From Sedimentibacter saalensis (lineage in GTDB: Bacteria > Bacillota > Clostridia > Tissierellales > Sedimentibacteraceae), in contig NZ_VLKH01000002.1 of assembly GCF_007830175.1 (NCBI RefSeq), forward strand, positions 434,001-498,000: a stretch of 64,000 nt of DNA, written 5' to 3'. Made by a program: the position numbers and the translations under genes. The notes below the pieces were generated by a model, which was not told the origin of the DNA, made no database searches, and saw only the letters and a program-made list of their open reading frames with translations. How positions within the stretch are numbered: position 1 is the first letter of the stretch; each line of letters opens with the position of its first letter. This document shows, piece after piece, positions 51,469-60,151 of the stretch.

Positions 51469-53394
51469 TTAGGCTAATTGTGGGGAGTCATTTTCTCTTG
51501 AAGCTATTTTGTTCAATATTACACTAACTATTTCATCCACGCTCATGGAACCCATGTCACCTTGTTTTCTTTCTCTTACGGAAACACCGTTGTTTTCAAC
51601 TTCTTTTTCTCCCACAACAAACATGAAAGGAACTTTTCCCATTTGAGCTTCTCTGATTTTATATCCTATTTTTTCAGCTCTTAAATCGACTTCAACTCTG
51701 ATGTTCTTTTCTTCAAGCTGCTTTTTAACTTTTTCTGCATATTCGTTGTACTTGTCTGAAATAGGAAGTACCTTTACCTGGACTGGAGCAAGCCATGTTG
51801 GGAATGCACCTGCAAATTGTTCTATGAGTATTCCAAAGAATCTTTCAATACTTCCGAATGCAGTTCTGTGAATCATTACAGGTCTGTGCTTTTGTCCGTC
51901 TGCTCCCACATATTCCATTTCAAAGCGCTGTGGCAGCTGGTAATCTAACTGAATTGTTCCGCACTGCCATGTTCTTCCTATGCAGTCAGTCAAATGGAAG
52001 TCTATTTTTGGCCCGTAGAATGCTCCGTCACCTTCATTTATCACAAAGTTAAGATTTAATTCTTCAAGAGCAGCCTTAAGTGATGCTTCTGCCATATCCC
52101 AGTCCTTAATTTCTCCAAGGAACTTTTCCGGTCTTGTTGAAAGCTCTAATTTATATGAAAATCCAAATTGTTTGTATATCTCATCAATTAATTTGATAAC
52201 ACCTTTAATTTCATCCTTTATTTGTTCCGGCAAAATGAATAAGTGGGCATCATCCTGAGTGAATGCTCTTACACGCATGAGTCCGTGCAGTGCTCCTGAC
52301 AATTCATGTCTGTGAACTCTTCCTGCTTCAGCAACTCTCATTGGGAAGTCCTTGTAAGAGTGCATTGCATTTTTATATACAAGGATACCTCCAGGGCAGT
52401 TCATAGGTTTTATCGCAAAATCCTGTTCGTCAATTACAGTTGTATACATATTTTCCTTGTAAGTAAACCAGTGACCTGATGTTTCCCACAAATGTCTGTT
52501 TAACATCAATGGAGTTTCAATTTCCACATAGCCTGCTTTTTTATGCATTTCTCTCCAGAATTTCATCAGTTCATTTTTAACTTCCACACCTTTAGGAAGG
52601 AAGAATGGGAATCCCGGACCTTCTTCTGACATGAAGAACAAGTCTAATTCCTTGCCCAGTTTTCTGTGGTCACGCTTTTTAGCTTCTTCAATCATTTTCA
52701 GATAATCTTCCAGGTCTTTAGCCTTTTCAAAAGTTATTCCGTAAACACGCTGAAGCATCTTGTTGTTTTCGCTGCCTCTCCAGTAAGCTCCGGCAATGCT
52801 TAAAAGCTTCACAGCCTTTGGTTTTTTAGTTGATTCAAGGTGAGGGCCTGCGCAAAGATCAGTAAAATCTCCCTGCTTGTAGAAAGATATAACAGCATCT
52901 TCCGGCAAGTCCTGAATGAGCTCAACCTTGTAAGGCTCCTGACGCTCTTCCATGAATTTTATTGCTTCTTCTCTTGGAAGTTCAAAGCGTTCAAGCTCCA
53001 GACCTTCCTTGACGATTTTCTTCATTTCTGCTTCAATTTTTTCAAAGTCTTCCTGAACCAGCCTGTACTCCATGTCGATATCATAATAAAAACCATTGTC
53101 TATGGCAGGTCCTATGGCAAGTTTTGCATCAGGCCATATTCTTTTGATGGCATGAGCCATAATGTGTGAAGAAGTGTGCCAGAACACATGCTTTCCTTCT
53201 TTGTCTTCAAACTTAAGGAACTTTATTGTTCCGTCAGCTTTGACTTCGTCTTTAAGCCCAATTGTTTCTCCGTTGTATACTGCTCCCACAACGCTTCTTG
53301 CCAAACCTTCACTAATGCTCTTTGCAACATCTAAAGCTAATATTCCATCTTCATATTCTCTTACGCTGTTATCAGGCAAAGTTAATTTAATCAT
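51469..53394 (-). CDS. thrS: threonyl-tRNA synthetase
   Basis: ThrRS charges tRNA-Thr. The 641-residue protein has the TGS domain (residues 1-62), the editing domain with KHVFWHTSSHIMAHAIKRIW (HxxxH), and the class II core with RVHRHELSGALHGLMRVRAF, the zinc-site cysteine in KPMNCPGGILVYK, and an anticodon-binding C-terminal domain (VQVKVLPISDKYNEYAEKV). TGGAGGGAAATT precedes the ATG. A T-box controls it. Confidence 0.98.
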   Translation of the reverse strand: MIKLTLPDNSVREYEDGILALDVAKSISEGLARSVVGAVYNGETIGLKDEVKADGTIKFLKFEDKEGKHVFWHTSSHIMAHAIKRIWPDAKLAIGPAIDNGFYYDIDMEYRLVQEDFEKIEAEMKKIVKEGLELERFELPREEAIKFMEERQEPYKVELIQDLPEDAVISFYKQGDFTDLCAGPHLESTKKPKAVKLLSIAGAYWRGSENNKMLQRVYGITFEKAKDLEDYLKMIEEAKKRDHRKLGKELDLFFMSEEGPGFPFFLPKGVEVKNELMKFWREMHKKAGYVEIETPLMLNRHLWETSGHWFTYKENMYTTVIDEQDFAIKPMNCPGGILVYKNAMHSYKDFPMRVAEAGRVHRHELSGALHGLMRVRAFTQDDAHLFILPEQIKDEIKGVIKLIDEIYKQFGFSYKLELSTRPEKFLGEIKDWDMAEASLKAALEELNLNFVINEGDGAFYGPKIDFHLTDCIGRTWQCGTIQLDYQLPQRFEMEYVGADGQKHRPVMIHRTAFGSIERFFGILIEQFAGAFPTWLAPVQVKVLPISDKYNEYAEKVKKQLEEKNIRVEVDLRAEKIGYKIREAQMGKVPFMFVVGEKEVENNGVSVRERKQGDMGSMSVDEIVSVILNKIASRENDSPQLA

Positions 53395-53487
53395 AATTTC
53401 CCTCCATGTTATATTTTATAATTTTTTAATGTGCAACTTAATATGACTACCATTTGAATTAAACTTAATTTATATTCGTCAGCGGTC

Positions 53488-53607
53488 ATATCGCAGTTTC
53501 GTTCACCAATTTACCTACTCCCTCCGGTCGCGTAAATTGGGAACTCATTGCGTTTGACCTACCAACCATTCTTGCTTCGCTTTCGCTCGCAACAATGGGG
53601 TTAGGTC
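53488..53607 (-). repeat. palindromic repeat units between the thrS T-box and thrS
   Basis: Unit B (53488-53555) has arms GTTCACCAATTTAC/GTAAATTGGGAAC and flanks nearly identical to 14491-14559 in the leuS leader. Unit C (53556-53607) is a palindrome with the same ends as the leuS outer unit (GACCTA...GGTTAGGTC) but a different inside (AACCATTCTTGC/GCAACAATGGGG). Confidence 0.85.
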
Positions 53608-53608
53608 A

Positions 53609-53832
53609 TAAAAAAAATCTCGTCTTAAACATATTGTTTAAGGACGAGATATCGTGGTTCCACCTTAGTTGCTTCTCAAGGGATTTAAGGCATCCATACC
53701 AAACTTTTACGCTTGCGCTTTCAAGTTTAACTCCGGATTAGTTTTCACACAGTCATGCACAGGAAGCTCTCAGCCTTGACCTCCTTCTCTGAAGCGCTGT
53801 ATCTGTATTACTCGATCCATCACAGTTTCATT
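53609..53832 (-). promoter_or_regulatory. T-box riboswitch (threonine) controlling thrS
   Basis: The minus strand has the T-box AAGGTGGAACCACG (53666-53653). Next comes a strong terminator, ATCTCGTC...GACGAGAT (53650-53617), with a run of eight T residues. By position, the specifier codon is ACT (53742-53740) in GAAAACTAATCC, which fits threonine. Confidence 0.9.
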
Positions 53833-53838
53833 TTTATC

Positions 53839-53867
53839 ATTATATTACCATGATTTTATTGTGTCAA
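53839..53867 (-). promoter_or_regulatory. consensus promoter of thrS
   Basis: Minus strand: TTGACA (53867-53862), 17-base spacer, TATAAT (53844-53839); a full match to the sigma-A consensus. Confidence 0.92.
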
Positions 53868-53874
53868 CTAAATT

Positions 53875-55548
53875 TTAATATTTTTTTCTTGGCTTGTTTC
53901 TCTGCCACATTTGTTTATCATCATGAGACTTACCTCTTGCAGGCCTTGAGGATTTCTTTTCCTTTGACAATTCAATCATTACATCCTTGCCTTTTATCTG
54001 AGCTCCCTGCATTCTGTCAAGTATTCTCATCTGATGTTCAGAAGCTGCATTAAAGAACGAATAGTTTTCAAGCACTTCTATTTCACCGATGTCAGAGCCA
54101 GGTATGCCGCATTCTCCTGCAACAGCACCAAGAATGTCTCCAGGTCTTATTCCTTGTTTCTTTCCAAGGCTTACGTGGAATCTTACAGTATCTTCAAGAT
54201 TTTTAGCTCCTCTTGATATTTTCTTTCTTTCAGGAATAATATCATTTAAATCTCTTTCTTCAGAAGTGTCAAATTTAACAAGCTTCTTTATCATTGCAGC
54301 AATAAGAGTTTCGGCATCATATCCTTGTTCAAGAAGTCTTCCTGCAAGTGTCCTGTTTTCACCTATATCGCCTTTTTCAATTATTTCCACAACTCCTCTT
54401 ATGAATTTATCCTGTTTAACTTCATTAACTTTGTCAACAGTAGGAATTGTTCTTTTGCGTATAGGTTTCTTGGTATATTTTTCAATATTCTCAATTTTTT
54501 TGATTTCTTTTGCTGAAGCCAGTGTGAAGGATGAACCTTCCTTGCCGGCTCTTCCGGTTCTTCCGATACGGTGCACATAGTAATCTTCCTTTGAAGGAAC
54601 TTCAAAGTTAATTACACATTCAACTTCTTTTATGTCCAAACCTCTTGCTGCAACGTCTGTAGCAATTAATATGTCAATTAGTCCGTTGTTGAACTTTGTC
54701 AGAGTGTCAATTCTTTGGGACTGTTTTATGTCACCATGGATTTTATCACAGTTGTAGCCTTTTTCAATCAACACTTCATACAAATCATCAACAGACTTTT
54801 TTGTGTTGCAGAACACCAGTGTCAATTTAGGTGTATAAGTGTCAATGAGTCTTGCCAAGGCATCAACCTTGTCTGAATGTTTTACAAGGAAGTAACTTTG
54901 CTTAACTTCCTTTGCAGTGATTCCTTCTCTCAATGTCTTTATGGACACAGGATTTTTAAGGAATTTTTTGATGATTTTTTTCATATCATCCGGTATTGTG
55001 GCAGAAAACAAAAGTGTCTGAGTTACATGGTCCACATTGCTGAGTATAAGCTCAATGTCTTCCCTGAAACCCATTTTTAACATTTCGTCTGCTTCATCCA
55101 ATACAGTAATCTTAAGTTCATTCAATTTTATTACATGTCTGTCTATAAGATCTATGATTCTTCCCGGAGTACCGACTATTATCTGTGCTCCTTCTTTTAC
55201 CTTGTTGATTTGTGTTCTTATATCTGCTCCGCCGTAAACTGTTACAGTCTTGATGCCATCCATGTATTTCCCGATTTTTCTGAACTCGTTAGCCACCTGT
55301 ACGGCTAATTCTCTTGTTGGCAACAATACTAAAGCTTGTGGTAGTTTCACTCTCGTGTCTATTTTTTCAAGTATTGGTATCCCAAAAGCAGCTGTCTTTC
55401 CTGTTCCTGTATTTGATTGTCCTATTATATCGTGGCCTTCCAGTACTACTGGTATAGCTTCTTGCTGTATTTGGGTACTTTCTTCGAATCCCATTTCTTG
55501 TAAAGCTTTTTGAATGTTGTCATTCAAATTTACATTTTCAATTTTCAT
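53875..55548 (-). CDS. DEAD-box RNA helicase with DbpA-type RNA-binding domain
   Basis: A 557-residue ATP-dependent RNA helicase of the CshA/DeaD group, acting in ribosome assembly and RNA decay. Motifs: Q motif FEESTQIQQEAIP, SNTGTGKTAAFG, PTRELAVQ, VLDEADEMLKMGF, FSATIP and HRIGRTGRAG. A DbpA-like RNA-binding domain (about residues 470-540) and a basic tail follow. The start is unclear among close ATG codons; GAGG lies 12 bases before the ATG at 55548 and upstream choices are at 55566 and 55560. Confidence 0.93.
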   Translation of the reverse strand: MKIENVNLNDNIQKALQEMGFEESTQIQQEAIPVVLEGHDIIGQSNTGTGKTAAFGIPILEKIDTRVKLPQALVLLPTRELAVQVANEFRKIGKYMDGIKTVTVYGGADIRTQINKVKEGAQIIVGTPGRIIDLIDRHVIKLNELKITVLDEADEMLKMGFREDIELILSNVDHVTQTLLFSATIPDDMKKIIKKFLKNPVSIKTLREGITAKEVKQSYFLVKHSDKVDALARLIDTYTPKLTLVFCNTKKSVDDLYEVLIEKGYNCDKIHGDIKQSQRIDTLTKFNNGLIDILIATDVAARGLDIKEVECVINFEVPSKEDYYVHRIGRTGRAGKEGSSFTLASAKEIKKIENIEKYTKKPIRKRTIPTVDKVNEVKQDKFIRGVVEIIEKGDIGENRTLAGRLLEQGYDAETLIAAMIKKLVKFDTSEERDLNDIIPERKKISRGAKNLEDTVRFHVSLGKKQGIRPGDILGAVAGECGIPGSDIGEIEVLENYSFFNAASEHQMRILDRMQGAQIKGKDVMIELSKEKKSSRPARGKSHDDKQMWQRNKPRKKY

Positions 55549-55586
55549 TAATCGTATCATCCTCATTTTATTATTATTAACTTCTC

Positions 55587-55615
55587 ATTATACTACGAAA
55601 GTTTTGCTAATACAA
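55587..55615 (-). promoter_or_regulatory. promoter of the DEAD-box helicase gene
   Basis: Minus strand: TTGTAT (55615-55610), 17-base spacer, TATAAT (55592-55587). Confidence 0.7.
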
Positions 55616-55690
55616 ATATTTTTTTGTAATTTTTCTAATTTTTATTATAATTGTGAAAATAATAATTTAAATCATGCTTTTACGTTATTA

Positions 55691-55719
55691 TTGCCAGTGT
55701 TTGACGTTTATATTATAAT
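55691..55719 (+). promoter_or_regulatory. promoter of the metallo-beta-lactamase-fold gene
   Basis: TTGCCA (55691-55696), 17-base spacer, TATAAT (55714-55719). Confidence 0.7.
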
Positions 55720-55738
55720 ATTTCTTAGAGGTGATTTT

Positions 55739-56467
55739 ATGAAAATATACTTTATTTACCACAGCTGTTTTGTTGTTGAAACAAAAAGTTCATTTTTAAT
55801 GTTTGATTATTATAAAAATAAGAAGGACAAAAATTCGGATTTTGATTTCGTTGTTCTTATGAACAATATATTTGAAAGTGAAAAGCCACTTTATGTTTTT
55901 TCATCCCACAGCCATCACGACCATTTCAACAAGGAAATATTAAAATGGCATGAAATGAAAAAAAATATCCATTACATATTAAGCTATGACATTAAAATAA
56001 AAAATCCTGAAATGAATTATTATTTTATGAAGACAAACGCAGAACTCCATATAAACAACTTAAAAATTTTATCATATGGTTCAACAGATGAAGGAATAAG
56101 TTTTACGGTGGAAGTTGACCACAGAAGGATATTCCACTCAGGCGATTTAAACTGGTGGAAGTGGTCTGAGGACACATTATCAGAGGAAAAAGCAATGGAA
56201 GAAGCATTCAAAAATATTGTAGATGATATAAAAGGAAAAAGAAATGTCATAAGCGTTGCATTTTTCCCGGTTGACTACAGACTTGAAGAAAATTATGATT
56301 GTGGAGGAGAATACTTTATACGCAAAATAAAACCAAGGACATTCATTCCAATGCATTTTTGGGATGAGTTCGATATATCTCATAAATTTAAAATTACGCA
56401 TCAGGAGAAGTTTCCGTCAACAAAAATTGTAGAAATCAGGCACCCCAATCAATTGCTTGAACTTTAA
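55739..56467 (+). CDS. metallo-beta-lactamase-fold hydrolase
   Basis: A 242-residue metal-dependent hydrolase of the MBL superfamily. The metal-binding motif HSHHDHF is near residue 59. Further metal ligands are likely in IFHSGDLNWWKW and PMHFWDEF. It resembles UlaG-like or YcjX-neighbour hydrolases used on sugar lactones or nucleotides, but the substrate is unknown. The start at 55739 follows AGAGGTG; the long upstream reading overlaps the divergent helicase gene and is not real. Confidence 0.88.
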   Translation: MKIYFIYHSCFVVETKSSFLMFDYYKNKKDKNSDFDFVVLMNNIFESEKPLYVFSSHSHHDHFNKEILKWHEMKKNIHYILSYDIKIKNPEMNYYFMKTNAELHINNLKILSYGSTDEGISFTVEVDHRRIFHSGDLNWWKWSEDTLSEEKAMEEAFKNIVDDIKGKRNVISVAFFPVDYRLEENYDCGGEYFIRKIKPRTFIPMHFWDEFDISHKFKITHQEKFPSTKIVEIRHPNQLLEL

Positions 56468-56473
56468 TTGTGC

Positions 56474-56505
56474 AAAAATGCCGCTGTAAAGCGACATTTT
56501 TTTTA
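56474..56505 (+). terminator. terminator of the metallo-beta-lactamase-fold gene
   Basis: AAAATG(C)CGCT/AGCG(A)CATTTT with one mismatch and a following run of T residues. Confidence 0.75.
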
Positions 56506-56623
56506 TTTAATGCATCTTTATGATAATAAGTGAAAACTTTTAAATGCAAAATCAAAAAAAATTATGCTAAATTTTAAAATCCTTAATATATTTTACAAAT
56601 AGATATGTCGAGGGGGACTTACC

Positions 56624-57136
56624 ATGAAAATTACCATAACAAATGAAAGCGGAGACTGCAAGGAAAATCTGTACACCAAGGACAAAGTAACATATGAAGT
56701 CAAGGATCAGGAAATACTGGATTTTTTCTCACAGCTTGCTGAAGCTTACGCCAATGAAGACCATATGGATAAAATGTATGAATGTCTTTATAATTTAATT
56801 AATTACGGATACCTGTATACTGATGGTGTTGAGGAAGAATACAACAGTTACAGTCATTATTCTTTTGATGATGAATATGATGAATATGATGATTATGAGG
56901 AAGAAGACGATTATGACTATGAATTTGAAGAAGATCATGTTTCTCAGGATGGATTCAAACTCATTTACTCTGAAGTTGAATATTATGTGGACGCTGAGCG
57001 CGTTTCAAAGGAAGAATATGATGATGCCTGGGATGACAGGCTTGGCTACCTTGGCTCTTCAAACTGGGAAGACCTTGGTTTACTAATAACAAATGCTGAA
57101 ACAGAAGAAATAATCTTCCTTGGAAAAATTTCTTAA
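56624..57136 (+). CDS. acidic Tyr/Asp/Glu-rich protein of unknown function
   Basis: A 170-residue soluble protein. The middle (about residues 75-108) is almost entirely Asp, Glu and Tyr (for example DDEYDEYDDYEEEDDYDYEF). The flanks are more ordered: MKITITNESGDCKENLY at the start and LGLLITNAETEEIIFLGKIS at the end. I recognise no family; the acidic tract suggests binding of Ca2+, a basic partner or DNA mimicry, but that is only a guess. GAGGGGGAC precedes the ATG. It is monocistronic with its own terminator. Confidence 0.75.
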   Translation: MKITITNESGDCKENLYTKDKVTYEVKDQEILDFFSQLAEAYANEDHMDKMYECLYNLINYGYLYTDGVEEEYNSYSHYSFDDEYDEYDDYEEEDDYDYEFEEDHVSQDGFKLIYSEVEYYVDAERVSKEEYDDAWDDRLGYLGSSNWEDLGLLITNAETEEIIFLGKIS

Positions 57137-57187
57137 ACCCGGGGCGGGCTTACCCGCCCATGATAACAATCGAATAAACCATCATGA

Positions 57188-57207
57188 AACAGCCAAATAA
57201 GGCTGTT
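57188..57207 (+). terminator. terminator of the acidic-protein gene
   Basis: AACAGCC-AAATAA-GGCTGTT followed by ATTTTGTATTTAT. A second GC hairpin GGGCGGG/CCCGCCC (57142-57159) lies just after the stop codon. Confidence 0.75.
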
Positions 57208-57216
57208 ATTTTGTAT

Positions 57217-57561
57217 TTATAGCGATATGGTTGATTCCTTCCCAACTATGAGATTTACTTTTGCTGAAAATTCAAACCATTCTTTTTTCATATTGTATAA
57301 GGAAACTCTACCTTTTTTTGTTATTTTGTAATATTTTCTGGACTTGTTGGATTCCATCATGTACACGGCTGACTTTATGAGTTCATCCTTTTCAAGTCCA
57401 TGCAGTATGGGGTACAATGTGCCTTCCTTCAAAACAAATGTACCGTACGACTTAGCTTCTAATTCCTTGATGATTTCATAGCCGTATTTATTTCCTGATT
57501 CAATTATCGATAAAACCAACAATTTTGTGTTTCCCTTTATTAAACTTTTATCTACTTTCAT
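57217..57561 (-). CDS. PadR-family transcription regulator
   Basis: A 114-residue winged-helix repressor. PadR features: NTKLLVLSIIESGNKYGYEIIKELE, TLYPILHGLEKDELI and SRKYYKITKKGRVSLYNMKKEW. Family members respond to small molecules and are usually autoregulated. A long inverted repeat covers its promoter. It is divergent from the hydrogenase operon, which could also be a target (inference). GGAGG precedes the ATG. Confidence 0.9.
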   Translation of the reverse strand: MKVDKSLIKGNTKLLVLSIIESGNKYGYEIIKELEAKSYGTFVLKEGTLYPILHGLEKDELIKSAVYMMESNKSRKYYKITKKGRVSLYNMKKEWFEFSAKVNLIVGKESTISL

Positions 57562-57572
57562 AATTCCTCCCT

Positions 57573-57624
57573 ATACCTAGATTATCTATGTTCTATTATT
57601 ACATAGATTGCCTAGGTATGTCAA
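57573..57624 (-). promoter_or_regulatory. PadR operator overlapping its own promoter
   Basis: Minus strand promoter TTGACA (57624-57619), 18-base spacer, AATAAT (57600-57595). A 19-bp inverted repeat (57573-57591 and 57601-57619, three mismatches) covers it, with ATGT-N9-ACAT at its centre, close to the PadR consensus. Confidence 0.65.
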
Positions 57625-57724
57625 ATCATTTCATTAACTTTCTTACTGAAATTATGTTTTTTACTTTTCTTTATGCCGGAACTTCATGTATTTCAATTTC
57701 ATTTTTATGTATTTTTTGCGGCAC

Positions 57725-57762
57725 TTGTTTTCCATGTGTAAAATTTGTTATATTATTATCAA
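57725..57762 (+). promoter_or_regulatory. promoter of the hydrogenase operon with Rex-like operator
   Basis: TTGTTT (57725-57730), 18 bases, TATATT (57749-57754). The 18-mer TTGTTATATTATTATCAA (57745-57762) matches 12 of 14 defined positions of the Rex box and covers the -10. Confidence 0.45.
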
Positions 57763-57795
57763 AGATTAAAAATAATTACCGGAGGGGACTGTTTA

Positions 57796-58278
57796 ATGAT
57801 TGCAGAATTTAAAGAAAAAGTTGATGAAATATTAAGACGTCACAGCTGTGAAAAAAAAGAGCTTATAACAATTATTCAGGAAATTCAAAAGGAATACCGC
57901 TACTTACCTGAGGAAATCTTAATTTATGTAGCTGAAAAAATGGACATCAGCCAATCTAAAATTTATGGTGTAGCTACTTTTTACGAGAATTTTTCACTTG
58001 AAGCAAAAGGGAAAAATATAATCAAGGTATGCGACGGAACTGCCTGCCACGTGAGAAAATCCTTGCCTATTTTAAATGCCATGAACAAAGAACTGGGCTT
58101 ATCTGACAAGAAAAAGACTACGGATGACCTTCTTTTTACCATTGAAACTGTTTCCTGCTTAGGTGCATGCGGACTGGCACCGGTCATCACAATAAATGAC
58201 CACGTACATCCTAAAATGACGCCGGATTCAGCCGTAGATTTGATTAGAGCCATAAAGAAGGAGGAAATGCAATGTTAA
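57796..58278 (+). CDS. hydC: NAD-linked [FeFe] hydrogenase, NuoE-like subunit
   Basis: A 160-residue thioredoxin-like [2Fe-2S] subunit. The cluster ligands are CDGTACHVRKS and CLGACGLAP. The N-terminal helices carry YLPEEILIYVAEKM and the segment KIYGVATFYENFS typical of NuoE. The start at 57796 follows GGAGGGG; the reading to 57745 overlaps the promoter. It overlaps the NuoF-like gene by seven bases. Confidence 0.94.
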   Translation: MIAEFKEKVDEILRRHSCEKKELITIIQEIQKEYRYLPEEILIYVAEKMDISQSKIYGVATFYENFSLEAKGKNIIKVCDGTACHVRKSLPILNAMNKELGLSDKKKTTDDLLFTIETVSCLGACGLAPVITINDHVHPKMTPDSAVDLIRAIKKEEMQC

Positions 58279-60149
58279 TTAAAACACATCATGATTTGTC
58301 ATCCTATGCCAAAAAATTTGAAAATTCATTAAACAAACAAAAAATCAAAGTCCTTGTATGCTGCGGTACAGGCTGCATTGCCAGCGGATCATTAAAAATA
58401 TATGATGAACTTTCAAGACTCATACGAGAAAACGGTTCATTGGCTGATGTTGACCTTTTAAAGGAAGAAGAAGGTACAAGCGTTAAAAAAAGCGGATGTC
58501 ACGGCTTTTGTGAAGCTGGTCCTCTTGTAAGAATAGAGCCATACAACTATCTATACCTTAAAGTTAAGCTTGAGGACTGTGAAGATATTTTTAAACAAAC
58601 CATACTCAATGGTGAGCCTGTTGAACGATTAATGTATCAGGATGAAAAAAAGGTTTACAAAACACAGGAAGAAATTCCTTTCTACCATAAACAAACAAGA
58701 TTGGTTCTAGAAAACTGCGGCCATATGGATGCTGAAAATATTCAGGAATGTATTGCCAGAGGTGGTTATGAAGCTTTTTCAAAAGTTCTGAGAACCATGG
58801 AACCCAAAGATGTATGCAAACTCATACAGGACTCAGGACTTAGAGGACGCGGCGGCGGCGGATATGTCACGGGAAAAAAATGGGGACAGGTTTTGTCACA
58901 ACCAAACCCCGTAAAATACATTGTTTGTAACGGCGATGAAGGTGACCCGGGTGCTTTTATGGACAGAAGCATGATGGAAGGTGACCCTCACAAGGTAATT
59001 GAAGGAATGTTGATTGCTGGCTATGCAGTAGGTGCCCATACAGGATACATTTATGTAAGAGCAGAATACCCAATGGCTGTTGAACGACTTAAACTGGCTA
59101 TATCTCAGGCAGAAGAGTCCGGCTTACTGGGAGAGAACATTTTAGGCTCAGGCTTTGACTTTGACCTCCATATAAACAAAGGAGCAGGAGCTTTTGTATG
59201 CGGTGAAGGCAGCGCCCTTACTGCATCTATCGAAGGTGATCGTGGGATGCCTCGTGTAAAACCACCTCGTACTGTTGAGCAGGGTTTGTTCGGATGCCCT
59301 ACAGTTTTAAATAATGTTGAAACATTTGCTAACGTTCCATTTATAATAACAAATGGAGCCGATGAATATAAAAAATACGGAACAAAAGACAGTCCGGGAA
59401 CAAAAGCTTTTGCCCTTACAGGCAACGTTGTAAACACAGGCCTAATTGAAGTACCTATGGGAACTACTCTAAGAGAAGTAATATTTGACATAGGAGGCGG
59501 TATACCTGACGGCAAAAAATTCAAGGCAGTTCAAATTGGAGGACCATCCGGCGGATGTCTTACTTTTGATGAAAGGCATCTGGATTTGCCCCTAAGCTTT
59601 GACTCTCTTAAAAAAGTTGGAGCCATGATAGGCTCCGGCGGTATGGTTGTAATGAACGAAGATACATGCATGGTTGAAGTTGCTCGTTTCTTCATGAGTT
59701 TCACCCAAAGAGAATCCTGCGGAAAATGCATTCCATGCAGAGAAGGTACAAAGAGAATGCTTGAAATACTGGAAAAGATAGTTGCAGGAAACGGCACTGT
59801 AGAAGACTTGGATCTTTTAAAAGACATTGCAGACACAGTTAAAAACACTGCTCTTTGCGGTCTTGGCAAAACATCCGCCAATCCGGTTCTAAGCACCCTT
59901 GAGTATTTCCATGACGAGTATCTTGCTCACGTTGTAAACAAAATATGTCCTGCAAAACAATGCAAGGATTTATCTGCAATAGAAATAGATGCATCACTTT
60001 GCAAAGGATGTTCTAAATGCGCAAGAAATTGCCCGGTTAATGCCATAAGCGGCAAAATCAAGGAAACTTATGTAATAGACAAAAAAGTCTGCATAAAATG
60101 CGGTGCTTGTATTGAAGCATGCTCATTTAAAGCAATTAAGGAGGTTTAG
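58272..60149 (+). CDS. hydB: NAD-linked [FeFe] hydrogenase, NuoF-like flavoprotein subunit
   Basis: A 625-residue subunit that carries FMN and exchanges electrons with NAD(H), probably with ferredoxin bifurcation in the complete enzyme. An N-terminal thioredoxin-like [2Fe-2S] domain (CCGTGCIAS, GCHGFCEAGP) is followed by the FMN/NADH core (GLRGRGGGGYVTGKKW, CNGDEGDPGAFMDRS), the N3-type cluster ESCGKCIPCREGTKR, and two C-terminal [4Fe-4S] motifs (CKGCSKCARNCP, CIKCGACIEACS). GGAGG precedes the ATG. It belongs with the NuoE-like and hydA genes. Confidence 0.95.
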   Translation: MLIKTHHDLSSYAKKFENSLNKQKIKVLVCCGTGCIASGSLKIYDELSRLIRENGSLADVDLLKEEEGTSVKKSGCHGFCEAGPLVRIEPYNYLYLKVKLEDCEDIFKQTILNGEPVERLMYQDEKKVYKTQEEIPFYHKQTRLVLENCGHMDAENIQECIARGGYEAFSKVLRTMEPKDVCKLIQDSGLRGRGGGGYVTGKKWGQVLSQPNPVKYIVCNGDEGDPGAFMDRSMMEGDPHKVIEGMLIAGYAVGAHTGYIYVRAEYPMAVERLKLAISQAEESGLLGENILGSGFDFDLHINKGAGAFVCGEGSALTASIEGDRGMPRVKPPRTVEQGLFGCPTVLNNVETFANVPFIITNGADEYKKYGTKDSPGTKAFALTGNVVNTGLIEVPMGTTLREVIFDIGGGIPDGKKFKAVQIGGPSGGCLTFDERHLDLPLSFDSLKKVGAMIGSGGMVVMNEDTCMVEVARFFMSFTQRESCGKCIPCREGTKRMLEILEKIVAGNGTVEDLDLLKDIADTVKNTALCGLGKTSANPVLSTLEYFHDEYLAHVVNKICPAKQCKDLSAIEIDASLCKGCSKCARNCPVNAISGKIKETYVIDKKVCIKCGACIEACSFKAIKEV

Positions 60150-60151
60150 TC

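Noticed and set aside
55514-55738. N-terminal extension of the metallo-beta-lactamase-fold protein
   Set aside because: It crosses the divergent helicase promoter and start; a strong ribosome site and consensus promoter support the start at 55739.
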